Made by a program: the position numbers and the translations under genes. Positions 1 through 12,700 of a stretch of 64,000 nucleotides of DNA are shown in pieces. Position 1 is the stretch's first letter. Every line of letters starts with the position of its first letter. This DNA is from Castor canadensis (lineage: Eukaryota; Chordata; Mammalia; Rodentia; Castoridae). Under the pieces are notes generated by a model, which saw only the letters and a program-made list of their open reading frames with translations, was not told where the DNA came from and did not search any database. The DNA lies in the NCBI RefSeq assembly GCF_047511655.1, contig NC_133401.1, positions 16,152,001 to 16,216,000 of the forward strand, given 5' to 3'.

Positions 1-52
1 AAAAAAGGGCTGGTGGAGTGGCTCAAGGTGAGTTCAAGCCCCAATACAGCAG
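1..52 (+). mobile_element. Dimeric SINE, right arm only (cut by window start)
   Basis: aagggctggtggagtggctc is the junction and start of the ID-like arm; a GA microsatellite replaces the usual A-tail. Confidence 0.85.
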
Positions 53-82
53 AAAGAGAAAGAGAGAGAGAGAGAGAGAGAA
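53..82. repeat. (GA)n microsatellite
   Basis: About 14 AG units follow the SINE tail. Confidence 0.9.
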
Positions 83-409
83 CGCAGCTGGGATTTGGAG
101 GGTGGGGTAGAGACCTGCCATTATGAATACTCAATGGCCCATGGTGTCTGGCTGAGTCTGAGCCTCTTTCTAGAAGGAGGATACTGGGACAGACCCCAAA
201 AGTACTAGAGTAGCCATGGAGAGGACACTGCAGCCCTGAGATTAGTGGTGTGTGGGAAAAGGTGGAGGGGTGACATTAGGGACAGGTCCGCCAGCCCAAG
301 TGCTGGTTCTAGAATAAGGCTGAGACTTGTATGGCCCAAGACCTAGATCTGAAGTTTCCAATGAAAGTCATTTATGATGTCATCTGTTCAAAAAATATTT
401 GTTGAGCAC

Positions 410-1045
410 CTGTTCTATACCCGGACCTGTGGTGTGAACAGAGCAGTCACTGAGATTGCCCAAGAGCCCTGCCCTCAGAGTTCTCTACCTAGATAGGGAA
501 GCAGACATGCAAATGATAAATTAAATGTGGATTATACAATGCAATAAGGGCTATAAGGAGATGGGGAGGAGGGCAGGGATAGGAGAGTGAGGGAGGTCAA
601 TCCACATGGAAAATTCCCTTCACTTATGGCCAGACATAGGCTTGGGTGCAATGCGGATTGGGCAGCCCTGCTCCCAGTCTCTGGCGCTCCCTGCCGTAGG
701 AGGAGACAGGGATGAATCATTTTAATGAGAGATCATGTCACATCCTATCAACACCATGAAAATGATAAGGCAAAGGGATCTGAGCTGGGGCTGTAGCTCA
801 TACTTAGTGCGTGCTTAGCATGCATGCGGCCCTGGGTTCCATCCCAGCACCAGAAAAAGAAGAACCTAACTTCAAGTGACTGGAGTGGGCAGTCTGGGGA
901 CAAGCTTGAATAAAGTGACCAGGAGGACCTGTCTAGGAGGTGACATTTGAGTCGAAATCTGAAGGAGGTCGAGGAAGGGCCATGAGAAGAACTGGCAGAG
1001 ACCAGCCTGTGCAAAGGTCCTGAGGCAGCAAATGCATAGTCAGTT
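410..1045 (+). repeat. Ancient interspersed repeat, split by an ID SINE
   Basis: It carries the mammal-wide pattern gttgagcacctgttctatac, then cctgccctcagagttc, and after the SINE gaggtgacatttgagtcgaa and caaaggtcctgaggcagca. I recognise the pattern but do not assign a family. Related pieces lie at 3935-4350, 13530-13860, 25865-26160 and 49540-49700. Confidence 0.5.
783..865 (+). mobile_element. ID-like SINE
   Basis: gagctggggctgtagctcat head, ggttccatcccagcacc B box and short A-tail; inserted in the ancient repeat at 410-1045. Confidence 0.85.
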
Positions 1046-1294
1046 TTCTGCTTCCGTGTGACCCATCTTGGCTGGATCCTAATGATGCCAAGTCTGTGTG
1101 GGAACTCCGTGTGTTATTTGAGCAGAGCCTTGAATAAGGAAAAGAAGTTCCCAGTGTTTCTTTGTTTAGAGGGTGTTTTAGATAATATTACCCAAGATTT
1201 ATGGAGGGCACAGAGTGGTCAGATTCTGTCTGAAACGTTTCTTTGTGTGATCTTGACTCCTTATGCTAACCCTTGAAGTAGGAGCTCAGACCTC

Positions 1295-1514
1295 TTTTTT
1301 TTTTTTTTGGTGGGACTGGGATTTGAACTCAGGGCTTTGCACTTGCAAAGCAGGTTCTCTTCCACTTGAGCCACACCTCCAGTCCATTTTGCTTTGGTTA
1401 TTTTTGAGATGGGTAGTCTCTCAAACTATTTGCCTAGGCTGACCTCAAACCTCAATCTTCCCGATCTCAGTGTTCCAAGTAGTTGGGATTACAGGCATGA
1501 GCCACCACGCCCAA
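1295..1514 (-). mobile_element. Dimeric SINE with target-site duplication
   Basis: The A-tail reads as T-run at 1295. The 10-base duplication ctcagacctc lies at 1285-1294 and 1515-1524. Confidence 0.92.
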
Positions 1515-1524
1515 CTCAGACCTC

Positions 1525-1635
1525 CTTTTGTAGAGGAGGCTCAGAGAGGTTAATCAACTTGCCCAAGGCCACACACCTAATCAGTGACAGCTGAGTCTAC
1601 ACCTCATGCTCTAAAACCATGCCTTCCACTCCCCC
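1525..1635 (-). mobile_element. MIR SINE fragment
   Basis: gaggctcagagaggttaatc and ttgcccaaggccacacacct are the reverse complement of the MIR core. Confidence 0.75.
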
Positions 1636-1859
1636 ATTTCATAGCCAGACAAACCGGGGAAGGGATGCCCAAGTCCATAGAACAGTTCTCCCAACACCTT
1701 GTCCAACAGCGGCCAGCCAGCATATGGGCAGTGCCCGTATGTGGCAAGGGTGAGTGCCTCTCATGTATTCACTTTTTAAACTATTGAAATCTAAGAAGTT
1801 AGGAATTATCATTGTGCCAGTATTTAAATGTTTTTATTTATTTATTCATTCATACATTT

Positions 1860-1940
1860 ATTTATTTTTGTGGTACTGCAGAAGAACCCAGGGCCTCCAG
1901 CATGCGCAATGTGCTCTACCACCTAGTCACTACCCAGACC
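1860..1940 (-). mobile_element. ID-like SINE
   Basis: gtggtactgcagaagaaccc through gtgctctaccacctagtc; old and diverged, preceded by a T/A-rich tail. Confidence 0.7.
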
Positions 1941-1976
1941 CTTGCCCATTTTATAGATAAAGAAACGAAGGCACAA

Positions 1977-2172
1977 GCCAGATGCCGGTGGCTCATGCTG
2001 TAATCCTAGCTACTCAGGAGGCAGAGATTAGGAGGATCGAGGTTCAAAGCCAGCCTGGGAAAATAGTTCTTGGGACCCTATCTCAAAGAAATCTATCACA
2101 GAAAAGGGCTGGTGGAGTGGTTCAAGGTGTAGGCCCTGAGTTTAAACTGCAGTACCACAAAAAAAAAGAACT
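1977..2172 (+). mobile_element. Dimeric SINE
   Basis: Complete left and right arms with the A-rich linker atctatcacagaaaagggct and a terminal A-run. Confidence 0.9.
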
Positions 2173-2174
2173 AA

Positions 2175-2333
2175 GGTAGGAGAATTGAGTTGTAAGGCTG
2201 GCTGGGCCAAGGCTTAAGACCCTATCTGAAAGACAAACTAAACGCAGCAGGACTGGAGGTATGGTTCAAGTGGTAGAGCCATTGCTTAGCATGTACAAAG
2301 CCATGGGTTCAAATCCCAGTACTGGAGAAAAAG
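2175..2333 (+). mobile_element. ID-like SINE with degraded left arm
   Basis: caggactggaggtatggttc head and gttcaaatcccagtactgga B box. Confidence 0.75.
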
Positions 2334-2383
2334 GTTAGGGATTGGTTCAGGGCCAATGTAACTAGCAATTAGCAGAGCCTTTT

Positions 2384-2456
2384 ATTTTATTTTATTTTTT
2401 GGCTATACTGGGGGTTTGAACTCAGAGCCTACTACCACTTGAGCCACACCCCAGTC
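2384..2456 (-). mobile_element. ID-like SINE
   Basis: actgggggtttgaactcaga and ctactaccacttgagccaca; TTTTA-rich tail. Confidence 0.8.
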
Positions 2457-2611
2457 CAAGATCCAGGATTTGAACTGAGGCCGTCCATCCTGAGCTCCAG
2501 TCACTGCCACCCATGATTCAGCCTCCCTCTCAGCCTGGGAGATTCTTGAGGGTCCAAAATCTAACTTGTCTTTGGATCCCAGGGGCATCCAGATGTCTTA
2601 GAAGGGTTTTG

Positions 2612-2727
2612 CAGCCAGGCATGGTGGTTCACAACTGTAATCCCAGCACTTGGGAGGCTGAGGCAGGGAGATCTCAAGTTCAAGACTAGACTGGGCTATA
2701 TATAGCAAGCCACTGTCTCAAGAAAAG
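2612..2727 (+). mobile_element. B1-like SINE
   Basis: gccaggcatggtggttcaca and cagcacttgggaggctgagg are 7SL-derived. Confidence 0.88.
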
Positions 2728-2730
2728 ATA

Positions 2731-2733
2731 AGA

Positions 2734-2772
<39 letters not shown>
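2731..2772. repeat. (AG)n microsatellite
   Basis: GA repeat at the tail of the B1-like SINE. Confidence 0.9.
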
Positions 2773-3697
2773 AGTGATTCAAGTTTGGCCTTGAGCATAT
2801 TCTTTCTGTCCCAGCCTCAGTATCCCCATTTCTGTGGTGAGGACCTTGGCACATTCTGACCTCACAGATCTCAAGAGATAAGGGGTGTAGGGAAGCTGTC
2901 TTCAAAGGGGCAAAGTTCTGACTACTTGGAGCCACTCCCAGAGCCTGGAGAAGGAGGAGGAGGACAGATGTGGCAGTGGGCAGGTCCTACTTGATCAGCT
3001 CCCAGCCAGTGGCCTGTGCAGCCACACTGGGTGAGGCATCCTCTCCGGCCACCCTCCCCTCTGTGTGCCTTCAAGACCCTCTGGCTCCCTCTGGGCTCCT
3101 TATCCCGTATGTGCAATGATGGGAGGTCAGTTTCAATAACTCCAGGGCCAAGTTTTCCTGGGGAGGTGACGGGACTTCCCTGAGAACCCGGGATTGCTGT
3201 TCATCCCGCCCCCCCGGAAGCAGGGGTGTGTCCAGGATTTCAGGGTGCAGAGGAGGCAGCATGGATTTGGATAATCCTTCTTTGTCTTTGCGTTCACACA
3301 GCACTGATTTCTGGGGTCCTGGGTGGCCTTTCAGGAGGGAACTCTGGCACAATTTGTTTAAAATTACAGGTGTCCATTTTTTCCCTGGTGACAGACACAG
3401 GGATCTTTTGCATGGATCCCCAACAATGCTGCACGGTCCATGATTGAAATGTTGTAGGGGAGAGCATTTAGCTCACTTTGAGGATACCCTGATCCTAGAC
3501 CCCTAACATTAGAGACTGAAGGGATGGGACCTCAGAATGGGAGGTGGGGACTGGGTCTGGTGCCTCAGAGAGTCGTCCTCAGGTTTCCCAGGATGAAGGG
3601 ACAAGGGTTACAGGAAGGACAGTGGGAAACCTGTCTTGGAAGGTGCTAAGTCTTGACAACTCTGAACCTTACCTTTCTCTTTCTCTTCCCTCCACAG

Positions 3698-3706
3698 ATG
3701 AATTGG
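3698..3706 (+). CDS. RELB: RELB microexon, in-window exon 1 (9 nt)
   Basis: A strong polypyrimidine tract and CAG acceptor end at 3697 and a GTGAGT donor begins at 3707. The nine bases complete a split Asp codon, then give Glu-Leu and the first base of Glu, reproducing the D-E-L that precedes [11 protein letters not shown] in RelB. Its length is a multiple of three, so skipping would remove three residues without a frameshift. Confidence 0.85.
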
Positions 3707-6700
3707 GTGAGTACCAGGAGGCAGGTGTGCGGGGATCTGGGGGTCTGGGGCTTGAAGAGGGGGTTCCAGGCCTTCCTTGTTTCATGGAGGCAGGGGTCAC
3801 AGTGTCACTTCCAGAATGGCTGGGGATTTAAAGACTCATGCTCCCAGGTTCCCGAGCAGTGTTTGACATATAGAAAACCTTCAGTGAGCATGGACCTCTG
3901 TCAGTATGGCGATTACCAGTGCCCATTCAATAGATGTCGCTGAGCCCTCCTGGGTACCGGCACTGTTCTGGGCTCTGGGATCCAGCCAGGAATAAAACCA
4001 AGTCTCTGACCTTTTTGAGCTGGGAGGCCCATGGGGGAATTGGAAGGGTGAGGTTGGGGGTGTGGCTCAGGTGAGGGGGAAGGCCCTGAGTTCAAAACCG
4101 AGTATTGAAAAAAAGGGGAAATGAATGAACAGGTAAATGGAGGTTAGGCTAAGGCTAAGAAGGAAATGAGAGCGAGAGAAAGGGAGAGGGAGAGAGGTTT
4201 CCGGAGGGGCCTGGGAAGACTTGGTAGATGGCACCTTTCTGCAGAGGTGACATTTGAACAGAGACCGGAAGGATGGGGAACCACATGGCTTGAACAGGGA
4301 AAAGTGAGGATCTGATAGTGGGAGAAGCAAGTACAGAGTCCTGAAGGGGGCCCAGACTCCTTGGGTACATGACACAGAAATGGTCGTGTGTGTTGCTTCA
4401 TGCCTGTAATCTAAGCTACTCAGGATACAGAGATAGGAAAATCGAGGTTTGATACCAGCCCAAGCAAAAGTTAACAAGAAATTCCAAAAACAAGCCGGGC
4501 ATAGTGGATCACGTCTGTAATCCCAGATAAGAGGGAGGTGAGGTCGGAGGATGGTAGTCCCATGCTGGTGGGGCAAAAGTGTCAGACCCTATCTGAACAG
4601 TAACTAAAAACAAAAAGAGTGATCCGTGGTTCTGGTGATAGAGCACCTGCCTACCAAGCAGGAGTCCGTGAGTTCAAACCCCAGTACCTCCCAAGAGAAA
4701 AAAAAAAAAAAAGTACTGGGTAGATTGGGTTTACCAAATTTGGGATCATGAGCAATGAAGTCGACCCTACGAGACAGGTGCCCCGCGCCTGCGAGCCCAG
4801 GTGGCCAGCAGGGGGCGCTACGTCGCCCAGGGAGAGCAGGTGCCTTGGGGCGCTGAGCTAGTGCCAGCGTGAGGAGGGACGGCGACACCCGTGGGGTGGC
4901 CCTTTCTCTGTCCATCCAGGTGAGCGCTGGGCCGCGGTGGAGTCAGGAGAGCCGGGAGGGTGGCCCCGCACCCGGGGGGTGCTAGGCCGTGCGTGCACCC
5001 TGCGCGGTGGCCGGGAGAGACAGGGTCACCGCCTTGGCTCTTCGTCTTGTCACCACCGCGTCTGCTTCTCCCGCAGAGATCATCGACGAGTACATCAAGG
5101 AGAATGGCTTCGGCCTGGACGGGGCGCAGTTGGGACAGGGCGAGGTGCCGCGCCTGGTGTCCCGCGGGGCGGCCACGCTGAGCACCGTCACCCTGGGTCC
5201 CGCCGCGCCGCCGCCCCCGGCCACCCCGCCACCCTGGAGCTGCCCCCTGGGTCGGCTGGGGCCACCCGCGCCCGGGCCGGGCCCGCGGCCACACCTGGTC
5301 ATCACCGAGCAGCCCAAGCAGCGAGGCATGCGCTTCCGCTACGAGTGCGAGGGCCGCTCGGCCGGCAGCATCCTGGGGGAGAGCAGCACCGAGGCCAGCA
5401 AGACGCTGCCCGCCATCGAGGTGGCTATTATTATTGCACTTGGATCATCTGACCCCAAATCCAAAAGGCACAAAAGGGCCGAGCAGAGTGGGGTACGCCT
5501 GTAATCCCAGCACTCAGGAAGTCCAGGCAGGAGAATCAATAGTTTGAGGACAGAGCTAGGAGCCTGGCTTAAGTAGTCGAGCGCCTGTCTAGCAAGCATA
5601 AGGCTCTGGGTTCAAACCCTAGTGCTGCCCCAAAAAACAAAAAAGTTTGTGGCTATCCTGGGCTGCATAATGACACTCTGAAAAGAGAAAAAAAAAGATA
5701 TATTAACAATTTTCCCGCCAAACTGAAGTGTACAAGTATTAAACTAATATTTTTGTTTGGCTGTTTTGTGTTTTCTTTTTTGATGCCAGGGTGGAACCCA
5801 GGGCCTGGCACATGCTAGGCAAGCATTCCACCTCTGAGCTACTTCCCAGCCCTACACCACTGTTTTTGGTTTTTTTTGTTTTTTTTTTTTTGTTTTTTGT
5901 AGCATTAGGGATGGGCTTCCCTGTATCACTGAGCTATGCTCCTAGCTCCTGTTTTAAGGTTTTGAAACATATGACATGATTCAAAAGTTTTAAAAATATA
6001 TATTCATATTAAATTAGCAAAATTGAGATTGATTTATAATGAGCAAAATCTCCCGTTCCTGGCCCCAAGTCCCAGGCTTCCCTCACCCCCAGGGGTAATC
6101 ACTGTCCTCAACATCTTGTGTATCCTCCCAAGACTACTGCATGATTATACAGGCAAATATTATCCTCCCTGGATCGTTTGTTGTTTGTTTGCTTGTTTGG
6201 TTTTTGGTAGTTAGTAACGGAGCTTGTATCAGGGCCTCACACTTGCTAGGCAGGTGCTCTACCACTTGAGCCACGCTTCCCTGCACCCCCAGCCCTTTTT
6301 GTGTTGTTTATTTATTTGTTTTGCAGTACTGGGCTTCAACTCAGGGCCTACACCTTGAGCCACTCCACCAGGCATTTTTTGTTTTAGGTTTTTTTTCAAG
6401 ATGGGTTCTCGAGAACTATTTGCCTGGACTGATTTCAAACCACGATCCTCCTGATTTCTGCCTTCTAGGTAGCTAGGATTGTAGGTGTGAGCCACTGGTA
6501 CCGGGCTGTGTTGGTTATCTTTAAGATAGGGTCTCGCTTTATGACTGGGTCAGTTTTGACCAAGATTCTCCTATTTGTGCTTCCTGGAGTAGCTAGGATT
6601 GTGGGTGTGTGCCACCCACTCATTGGTTGAGATGGGTTTGCAGCAACTTTTTGTCTGGACTGGCTTCAAACACTGATCTTCCAGATCTCTGCCTCCACAC

Positions 6701-6740
6701 ATGCCAATGTCACAAAGGTGGCAATTTGGAAATCTGGAGA

Positions 6741-6781
<41 letters not shown>

Positions 6782-9700
6782 ACTGAGGTTTGAACTCAGG
6801 GACTTGCCCTTGCTGGGCAGGTGCTCTACCACTGAGCCACACCCCCTCTCCCAGCCCTTATAGATTTCTCCTTGATGTGGTGATGAGGAGAACAGCCAGA
6901 CCCAGCCTTGTGTATGTGTGGACCTGGTGACTTAAATACCACACCACAGGGTGTCAGTGAGGGGATTTTCCAAAGACAGGAACAACTGTAGCCTAAACAA
7001 AATCCAATCTGGTCTTCTCTCCATTAACATGGTGGCTGCTGTCCTTGAAACTTCAGTGTACTAAAAAATTATGAGGAAAACAGTATTTATGTAAAATGGA
7101 GGCCGGGTACGGTGGTGCCCGGTAATCCCAGCACTCTGAAGGCTAAGGCAGAAGGATGTTGAGTTCAAGGTGAGCCTGGGCTACATAGTAAAATCCTGTC
7201 TCAAAAAAAAAATTAACACTCAAAAATGAACAATGGGGCTAGGTTTTTGATTCTGTGGACTCTGATCATTTTGTCATGTTTTCATTTGTTTACGTATTTT
7301 GTGGTGCTGGGATGGAACCCATGAGCTCATTTTTGGCAGTACTGGGATTTGAACTCAGGGTTTTGCACTTGCTAGGCAGGAGCTCTACCATGTGAACCAT
7401 GCCCCCAGCCCTTTGTACTTTAGTTATTTTTCACACAGGATCTTGCGCTTTTGCCCAGGGCTGGTCAGTGTGACACCATGATCCTCCTACCTATGCCAAC
7501 AGGCTCGCCGCAGTGTGCCTGATTATTTTTAACCCGGTGCTTTCAGTCTGTGGCCCAGGCTCAACCTGCCCCTAGGACAGCATCACCCAAAGTCACCCTC
7601 ACTATCCCTTTTTGCCCCTAGAGGGCAGCCCTGCCCCACTGATACTCTGCAGTTCATTGTGTGTACAGGGGTTCTCAACCTTCAGAGATGGGAGCCGTGC
7701 CCAGCCCTGACCCAGAGGAACAAGTGGCTAGCTGAGTCAGGCACTGTCCAAATGGCCTGGCTCTGTCCTCGGTCGCCTATAACTGAGTATATTTTAGTTC
7801 CAGTTCCCATAACTTATTGCTTTTGAAAAAAAGGAATCTGAAAACCTGTGGGAGGTTTTTTGGTTTTGGTTTTGGTTACAGCCCAGGCTGGTACTGGGGT
7901 TTGAACTCAGGGCCTCCTGCTTGCTAGGCAGGTGCTCTACTGTTGTAACCATGCTCCCCAGCCATTTTTGCTCTGGTTCTTTTGCAGACAAGGTCTCATT
8001 TTTTACAGGCCTGTCTGCACTGCAATTCTTCTAATTTTTTTCTGCTACACTACTGGGATTTGAACTCAGGGCCTACACCTTGAGCCACTCCACCAGCCCC
8101 TTTTGTGAAGGGTTTTTTTTCAAGATAGGGTCTCCTGAACTATTTGCTCAGGCTAGCTTCAAACCGCAATTCTTCTGATCTCTGCCTCCTGAGTAGCTGG
8201 GATTACAGGCATGAGCCACCACCCAGAGCCTTTTTTTTTTTTTTTTTTTTTGGTTGCCCTGGGGTTTGAAGTCAGGGCTTTGTGCTTGCAAAGCAGTTGC
8301 ACTACCGCTTGAGCCACACCTCAGTTCATTTTGCTTTGGAGATGGGGATTCGAGAACTATTTGCCTGGGCTGACCTCCAACCATGATCCTCCTGATCTCA
8401 GTCTCCCAAGTAGCTGGAATTACAGATGTGAGCCACTGGCGCCTGGCTGACCTCTAACTTTTATTTCTCCTGCCTCAGTCTTCCAAGTGCTGGGATTACA
8501 GGCAAGAACCACCATGCCTGGCTTTTTTCTTGTTTTTTGAAACAGGATCTCACTATGTTGCCTAGGCTAGTCTTGAACTCCTGGGCTCAAGTGATCCTCC
8601 TGCCTCAACCTCCCAAGTAGCTGGGACCTCGTGTGCCCGGCTTCGAATCTGGAACAATGCAATGTCCCATTGTTTTTAATTGTAGTCTTCAAATTTTCCC
8701 CACATTCTTATTTTGAAAAAGAAAAAATGGCAGTGTTGGGGACAGAACCCAGGACCTCATGCTATACATAGTGTCCCCAAATGTGATTATGCTTGTTTCC
8801 TTCCAGTCAATTCAGGATCTGACAAAGGGTCACGTGTTGCAATCTGTTTTGTCCCTTCACTTTTTGTTTGTTTGTTGTTTGAGACTGGTCTCAATATAGA
8901 GCCCAGGCTGGCCTTGAACTCTCAGTCCTCCTGTCTCACCACCAGGCACCGTGTCCTGGTGGGGGGTGGGGAGGGGGTATTACAGGGGAGCCCCTGGGAG
9001 TTTGAAGGGGTCAGGGATCCATGGTGAGCCCCCAAGAGCACATGTGTTTTCCTGCAGCTCCGGGACTGTGTCGGGCTGCGAGAGGTGGAGGTGACTGCAT
9101 GCCTGGTGTGGAAGGACTGGCCCCACCGCGTGCACCCACACAGCCTCGTGGGCAAAGACTGCACCGATGGCATCTGCAGGGTGCGGCTGCGGCCTCATGT
9201 CAGCCCCCGGCACAGGTACCCAACGCTGACCCTCACCCCTGACCTTGACCCCTCAACCCTGCTCACAGACTCCGGAGGTGAAGATCACCCAGGGAAACGG
9301 AGGGTGGGGGGATGGGTCATTTTGCTCTGATTATTCTGGAGATGAGTCTCAGGAACTGTTTGCCTGGGCTGGCCTTGAATTTTGATTCTCCTGTTCTCAG
9401 CCTCCCAGGTAGCTTTGATTCTGTACAGGTGTGAGCACCAGTACCCGCTCTGCTCCCATTTCCTGCATGGGGAGCAGGAGATGTTTCTCCCTTTTTTCTC
9501 CTAAAATAAATCCTTGCTAAAACTTTAAAAGCAAATAAAGAAAGAAAAAATAAATAAGGCTGGCCAGTCTTTTCATATAATGAAGATAAGGCAGGTCACC
9601 AGGTCTTCTCAACATTCCTGGTGACAGGGATGTGGCCCAAGTGGTAGAGTGTTAGCCTAGCAAGTATGAGGCTGCGAGTTCAAATCTTGGTGCCACCAAA

Positions 9701-12700
9701 AAAAAAAAAAAAGAATTGCACGTGGGATTTAAACCAACCTTTGGGCCGGGGTGTCCAAGTCCGACGACCTTCAGTCCGGTGTCCGCCATCCGTCATCAGT
9801 ACTCCTTCCCCTCCCCTCTCAGCTTTAACAACCTGGGCATCCAGTGCGTCAGGAAGAAGGAGATCGAAGCTGCCATTGAGCGCAAGATCCAGCTGGGCAT
9901 CGACCCCTACAACGGTGAGCCCTGTGCCCTGCCTGCCCTGTCCTCCTGAGCCCCTCTCCCTTTCTGCCCACCTCCTGGGCCCCATCTTCTCCTCCACCCC
10001 CACCCTAAGCTTCCCATGTCTCCTCCAGCTGGCTCCCTGAAGAATCATCAGGAGGTGGACATGAACGTGGTGAGGATCTGCTTCCAGGCATCCTATCGGG
10101 ACCATCATGGACAGATGCGACACATGGACCCTGTGCTCTCCGAGCCCGTCTATGACAAGAGTGAGGCCTGGGTGTTGTATCCGTTAAGATTGTCCTTGGC
10201 TGTGGGTGGGATGAACGGGTCTTTTTAGTTTTTGCAGTACTGGGACTTGAACTCAGGGCCTACACTTTGGGCCAAGCCACGAGCCCTTTTTTTGTGATGG
10301 TTTTTTTTTTTTTTTTTTGAGATAGGGTCTTGAAAACTATTTGACTGGGGCTGACTTTGAACCTCAGTCCTCCTGATCTCTGCCTCTGAATCTCAGAGCT
10401 GCAAACCAGAATTTTGATATTGCTCGGCAGCTCCATCAATGTGCACAGACTTAAGAAATGAGACAAATAAAAATAAATGACTTCCATAGCCAGGCACCAG
10501 TGGCTCACACCTGTAATCCTAGCTACTCAGGAGGCAGAGATCAGGAAGATCAAGGTTCAAAGCCAGACGGGCAAATAGTTCATGAGACCCTATTTCGAAA
10601 AACCATCACAAAAAAGGGCTGGTGGAGTAGCTCAAGGTGCAGGCCCTGAGTTCAAATCCCAGAACCACACATACACAAAAAAGGGGGACCCCCCTCCCTC
10701 TGCAGGGCTACATCTCAACAATAAACCCTGTGCTGGCCTAAAACAAAACAAAACAAACAACATAAAAATCCAGCGGTGCGCGTGGCAGGGTACACTGTAA
10801 TCCCAGCACTCAGGAGGCAGAGGCAGAGGATCAAGACTTCAAGGCTAGCATGCACCACACAGTGAGACCCAATCTCTTAAAAAAAAAAAAAACCAAAAAC
10901 GTCCAGCACAGCACAGTGCTTCAGTTCTGACTGTCTCCAGGACCTCTGTGATGTCATTAGGATGAGATCCTTCTGTGTCTTGGCTGTGCATCCTCCACTG
11001 GGGACATACTAGGCAGGGCCGTCCCACCATGTGGGACCTCTCTTCTACTTCCCAAGCTGCTTTTAGCATCTCTTCCCAAATTCCCCCCACCCAAAGTCTC
11101 AACTCCCTCTCTCATTGGCTGATTTTAGCCATTTGCTCCTCCTGGCCAATCAGCTGTGGGTGGAGAGAGGCAATCCTCTGATTGGCCAGGTCTGGGGCAC
11201 TGCTGAGCTAGGGGTTAGGCTCAGCCTTGCCCATTTAAAGTGAGTGATGGAGGAAAGGTCCCTTGAAAGAAAAGGGAGGCTGCTAACACACTGTTAGGGC
11301 CTGCAAAAGAAGTGTCCACTGTTGTTCTGCTCCCTGCTGTGGGGACCTTCTCTGACCTCTCATCCCACCAACTCTCCGAGTGGGACACACACTGGGACAC
11401 ACCAGGGGACCTCAGTATGGAAGACTGGTCACCCTCCCTCTGAGTGTCGTCTTGGCTGCACCTGGACTGCCACGGCCCCTGAGATTTGATGAGTGAATTC
11501 TCGTTTTTTCCTTCTGCACCTCTTCCACACACTCCTTCCCAGAGTCCACAAACACGTCGGAGCTGCGGATTTGCAGGATCAACAAGGAGAGCGGACCGTG
11601 CACAGGCGGCGAGGAGCTCTACTTGCTGTGTGACAAGGTGCAGAAAGGTGAGGGGCGCCCGTGGGCATGGGGGGGGGTGAGGATGGGGGCAGCTGGAGTC
11701 AGACTCAGAAGGATCCAGAACCCAGGACGCAGGTGATTGGTTCACACGCTCTCTCCTCCCTGTAGGAGGATGGAAGTGGTGGCGCTGTACCCAGCTGGCG
11801 CTCTTTGGGGAACCTCCTTTATTAGAGGTGCAATGGCACAGGTGCCTTATGAGGGGCTGGGGTGCAGCTCAAGGGAAGAGCGCTTGCCTAGCACTGTGAC
11901 GCCCTAGGTTCCATCCGCAGTATTGCAAAATAAACAAATAAATAAAGGTTGGTGACAGTTTTGATCAGGGGTAGGGAGGAAGCAGACGGGACAGAAATAC
12001 CTTTTTCCCCTCATTTGCATCTGCTCAAATGTCACTTCCTCAAATAGGCTTTTGTTCAAAACAAAAACCAAAAAAGCAACACCCTCCTCCCTCCCCAAAA
12101 AAAAAAAAAATCCACCTAAAAGCAAGAAGTCACCTTCCCTTTCGCTGTATATGTGTTTTTGTATCTTTTGCATTTTCTTTTTTAGTTTGTTTGATTTCTT
12201 TCTTTCATGGGACTGGGGTTTGAACTCAAGGCCTCAGGAACAGCTAGGCAGGTGCTCTACTGCTTGAGCCACACCTCCAGTCCTTTTTGCTTGAGTTATT
12301 TTTCAGATAGGGTCTCAACTTTATGCTGGAACAGCCTAGACTGCAGTCCTGCTATTTATGCCTCCCATTTAGCTGCGATGACAGGCATGTGTCCTTTGGG
12401 TTTAATTTTTGAGTCAGGTCTGGCCTGGAACTGGAGATCCTCCTGCCTCAGGCCTCTGAGTGCTGAGATTACAAGTGTGAACCACCACACCCGGCAAGTT
12501 CTCAAGCATAGGATGGTTGTGCACGCAGTAGAAACCATACTTCGAATTTTGATCTTTTCCTGGAATGTTGGTATTCGGTGTTACACTGTCACAGTGCTGT
12601 GCAGTGGCCATGAGTCTCAGCATCCCAGTCAGGTGTGTTGGCACACACCTGCAATCCCAGCACTTGGGAAGCAGAGGCAGGAGGATCACAAGTTTCAGGC

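Larger units (their letters stand above)
1..3697 (+). other. RELB: RELB intron, 5' part
   Basis: No coding exon is visible here. The stretch holds SINEs and old repeats listed separately. Bases 2790-3690 show no recognisable repeat or gene apart from the run-up to the microexon acceptor. Confidence 0.6.

Noticed and set aside
4818-5294. Minus-strand open frame in the CpG-rich block at the RELB exon
   Set aside because: It is opposite a certain RELB exon, Pro/Gly/Arg-rich, without a domain; I also considered an antisense promoter but found no specific signal.
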